NCBI GenBank assembly: GCA_034661035.1
Contig: JAYEKM010000016.1
Location: 1 to 13,793, forward strand
Length of the DNA stretch: 13,793 nucleotides
Direction: 5' to 3'
Source: JAGYLJ01 sp034661035
GTDB taxonomy: Bacteria > Patescibacteriota > Minisyncoccia > Phycocordibacterales > UBA12079
The notes beneath the pieces are model-generated. The model ran no database searches, was not told where the DNA came from, and saw only the letters and a list, made by a program, of their open reading frames with translations. Position numbers and translations under genes: made by a program. Shown here in pieces: positions 12,517 to 13,793 of the stretch. How positions within the stretch are numbered: the first letter of the stretch is position 1; each line of letters starts with the position of its first letter.

Positions 12517-12653
12517 GGGTGGTGCGATTTATTGAAATAACCCATACTAAATAACATTTAATTTTTTGAAAAAATTAAATGTCTCAAATTTTAAAGAAAT
12601 TTGATTTAGTAGGGTCATATTTTTTAATTCGCTTCGCTCATAAGAAAAATATG
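12517..12653 (+). promoter_or_regulatory. structured switch-like leader of rplB (copy B)
   Basis: This has the same layout as the rplC leader. P1: 12517-12531 (GGGTGGTGCGATTTA) pairs with 12625-12639 with three G-U pairs and two mismatches. P2: ACCC-A-TACTAAAT (12540-12552) pairs with ATTTAGTA-GGGT (12604-12615) over 12 bp with A12544 bulged. Hairpin a: 12554-12565/12571-12582, 12 bp. Hairpin b: TCAAATTT/AAATTTGA (12584-12591/12597-12604). Hairpin c: CATATTTTTT (12616-12625) pairs with GAAAAATATG (12644-12653), burying the whole ATG of rplB. The stems are preserved although most paired bases differ from copy A. Confidence 0.65.
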
Positions 12654-13493
12654 AAAAAATATAAACCAACGACACAATCAAGAAGACATATGACCGGTAT
12701 TAATTATCGTGACTTTTTGACTACTAATAAACCACACAAATCTTTGACAGCCGGAAGAGCTAAAAGAGCAGGAAGAAACTCTTTTGGTAGAATTACTATG
12801 CGTCATCAAGGGGGTGGTCATAAGAGGAGATACCGTTTAATTGATTTTAAATATAATAAAAAAGAAGTACCAGCTAAGGTAGAAACTATTGAGTACGATC
12901 CTTATCGTTCAGGTTTTATTGCTTTGGTTTGTTACAACGATGGGGAGAGAAGATATATTCTCGTTCCTAAAGAAGTTAAGGTGGGAGATAAATTTCTTGT
13001 GTCTGAAAAGGCTGAATTAAAGGCTGGAAATAGATTACCTTTATCAAAAATTCCAGTGGGAACATTTATTTATAACGTTGAATTAAAGCCAGAAGGAGGA
13101 GCCAAAGTAGCTCGCTCAGCTGGGAATTATGTGGAAGTAGTTGCTCAGGATGGTGGGATGGTTCATCTAAAAATGCCATCTTCAGAAGTAAGAAAAGTAT
13201 CTGGTAAATGTTGGGCATCAATCGGTGAGGTTTCAAATGATGAACATAAGTTGGTGACTATCGGAAAAGCAGGTAGAAATAGATGGTTAGGTAAAAGACC
13301 AACTGTTCGTGGAAGTGCTATGAACGCTGTTGACCATCCTCATGGTGGAGGTGAAGGGCGAGCCGGACGAGGTTTGCGAAGAGCTAAGACTAAGTGGGGT
13401 AAGCCATCTGGTAAAGGACAAAAAACTAGAAAACCTAAGAAATACTCAAATCAATTTATCGTCAGGAGACGAAAGGTTGGAAAAAGAAAATAA
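12651..13493 (+). CDS. rplB: 50S ribosomal protein L2
   Basis: L2 is needed for subunit joining and peptidyl-transferase function. The start at 12651 is preferred over an in-frame ATG at 12579, because L2 proteins begin KKYKPTT and because 12579-12650 forms the leader structure. The 280 residues show the RNA-binding domain (RITMRHQGGGHKRRYRLIDF), the KVARSAGNYVEV segment, and NAVDHPHGGGEGR with His229 at the position of the conserved E. coli His229. The C-terminus is very basic. The start codon lies entirely in the 3' arm of a hairpin. A strong terminator four bases after the stop ends the transcript here, whereas rpsS usually follows in the S10 operon. Confidence 0.97.
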   Translation: MKKYKPTTQSRRHMTGINYRDFLTTNKPHKSLTAGRAKRAGRNSFGRITMRHQGGGHKRRYRLIDFKYNKKEVPAKVETIEYDPYRSGFIALVCYNDGERRYILVPKEVKVGDKFLVSEKAELKAGNRLPLSKIPVGTFIYNVELKPEGGAKVARSAGNYVEVVAQDGGMVHLKMPSSEVRKVSGKCWASIGEVSNDEHKLVTIGKAGRNRWLGKRPTVRGSAMNAVDHPHGGGEGRAGRGLRRAKTKWGKPSGKGQKTRKPKKYSNQFIVRRRKVGKRK

Positions 13494-13496
13494 ACT

Positions 13497-13537
13497 AAAA
13501 AATAAACGGTTCGCCTTAGGCGAACCGTTTATTTTTT
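13497..13537. terminator. strong intrinsic terminator after rplB
   Basis: A perfect 19-bp stem pairs 13497-13515 with 13519-13537 around loop TTA. The core is TAAACGGTTCGCC, with A6 at the 5' end and T6 at the 3' end, so it can stop transcription in either direction. Confidence 0.93.
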
Positions 13538-13540
13538 AGG

Positions 13541-13575
13541 ATTATAAATTATAAATGTTAGATTGTAGATTATTA
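13541..13575 (+). repeat. 7-bp-periodic tract after the rplB terminator
   Basis: Five successive 7-mers, ATTATAA, ATTATAA, ATGTTAG, ATTGTAG and ATTATTA, fill the space between the terminator and the next hairpin. The rhythm matches the tracts before the SNase gene and tuf, but here no large gene follows directly. Confidence 0.55.
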
Positions 13576-13578
13576 AAA

Positions 13579-13599
13579 GTCGGCTATACGATAGCCGAC
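13579..13599 (+). promoter_or_regulatory. hairpin upstream of a small SD-bearing ORF
   Basis: GTCGGCTAT (13579-13587) pairs perfectly with ATAGCCGAC (13591-13599), loop ACG. No T-tract follows. It precedes the SD at 13611-13615 by eleven bases and may protect or define a transcript 5' end. Confidence 0.5.
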
Positions 13600-13623
13600 A
13601 AACGAAATACGGAGGTTCAACCT

Positions 13624-13683
13624 ATGATGACGAGTTTTGGTGGGTCTGTTTTTGGTTGGGTAAAAATGGTTAAAATAGGGTAA
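13624..13683 (+). CDS. possible 19-residue peptide or leader peptide
   Basis: GGAGG (13611-13615) lies eight bases before ATG ATG; the frame encodes 19 residues, MMTSFGGSVFGWVKMVKIG, then TAA. The peptide is Gly/Val-rich and slightly basic, without a known motif. The good SD and upstream hairpin support translation. Equally, it may be the start of a decayed gene of the small-cassette class seen at 6888, 7527 and 8033, or a leader peptide for a gene beyond the window. Confidence 0.35.
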   Translation: MMTSFGGSVFGWVKMVKIG

Positions 13684-13793
13684 TTCTATTAAAACATTGA
13701 GGGTTTTATAGTGTTTAATGAAAGATGTGTTTTCTGCGATTTTTGTGTGAGTTGGTGGGGTGGATTTTGCGAAGACAAATACACCTTATGTTT
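13684..13793 (+). other. non-coding G/T-rich region at the window edge
   Basis: No ORF is supported. The G/T-rich composition and the words GAGGGTTTTATAG and GGGGTGGATTTT recall GAGGTTTTATAG and GTGGTGGATTT in the leader at 6715-6765, so it may be another cassette leader that continues past the window. Confidence 0.3.

Noticed and set aside
12579..12650. A longer rplB ORF starting at an ATG at 12579
   Set aside because: The 24 extra residues are encoded by the leader hairpins and do not resemble L2; the family normally begins at KKYKPTT, that is at 12651.
1..13793. TGA recoded as glycine, as in Gracilibacteria
   Set aside because: TGA ends the gene at 984 in an overlap and also closes the frame at 7314-7316; no gene needs TGA read as an amino acid.
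1..13793. CRISPR array, tRNA or rRNA genes, or transposase
   Set aside because: No spaced direct repeats of CRISPR form, no cloverleaf with a CCA-type end, no rRNA-like stretches and no transposase motifs were seen. The repeats found are hairpins or short tandem units.

Overview
The window reads as an AT-rich genome segment from a small-genome bacterium of the Candidate Phyla Radiation (Patescibacteria, Parcubacteria-like). This is an inference. It rests on the A/T bias, start codons that mostly lack a Shine-Dalgarno (SD) sequence, short spacers, Lys-rich extensions on ribosomal proteins, and ordinary use of TAA and TGA as stops, which argues against the TGA-recoding CPR lineages. No species can be named.

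Left part (1-5300): the distal half of a type I restriction-modification operon. hsdS (1616-2770) and hsdR (2788-5091) are intact. hsdM is absent and presumably lies upstream of base 1. Three small genes precede hsdS with overlapping or nearly abutting ends: a 76-aa two-helix membrane protein, a membrane-anchored protein with a PD-(D/E)xK-like nuclease motif, and a membrane-anchored protein with a GPA-type beta-sandwich motif. The second and third begin with a near copy of the first ~48 bp of hsdS, joined to unrelated bodies. This suggests the hsdS 5' end acted as a joining point for cargo genes.

Middle part (5300-8350): an exported SNase-like protein with a degenerate active site, an orphan PemK/MazF-family toxin with its terminator, then three small cassettes of a different style. 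They have strong SD sequences and more mixed base composition, and recognisable terminators or promoters are present for some: (i) a helical-repeat protein split by an in-frame TAA; (ii) a promoter plus SD start that runs out of frame into a headless alpha/beta hydrolase fragment; (iii) a DUF397-like protein, a family best known from Actinobacteria.

Right part (8350-13540): tuf followed by the start of the S10 ribosomal-protein cluster in canonical order (rpsJ, rplC, rplD, rplW, rplB), closed by a 19-bp intrinsic terminator right after rplB. A fourth small SD-bearing ORF follows.

The most striking signals are non-coding. First, rplC and rplB are each preceded by the same five-part RNA-like fold: a long-range stem, an 11-12 bp stem with one bulged A, two adjacent hairpins, and a last hairpin that holds the start codon. 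The pairings are kept although the bases differ, and the last hairpin competes with the long-range stem, so both look like on/off translational switches. Second, tuf and rplD are preceded by another element class: 7-bp-periodic arms around an A6-TT(T)G hairpin. Single heptad-periodic tracts also sit before the SNase gene and after the rplB terminator. Third, the tuf leader holds a ~155-nt nested long-range hairpin downstream of a good promoter. All structures were found by eye and need covariation and homology searches.
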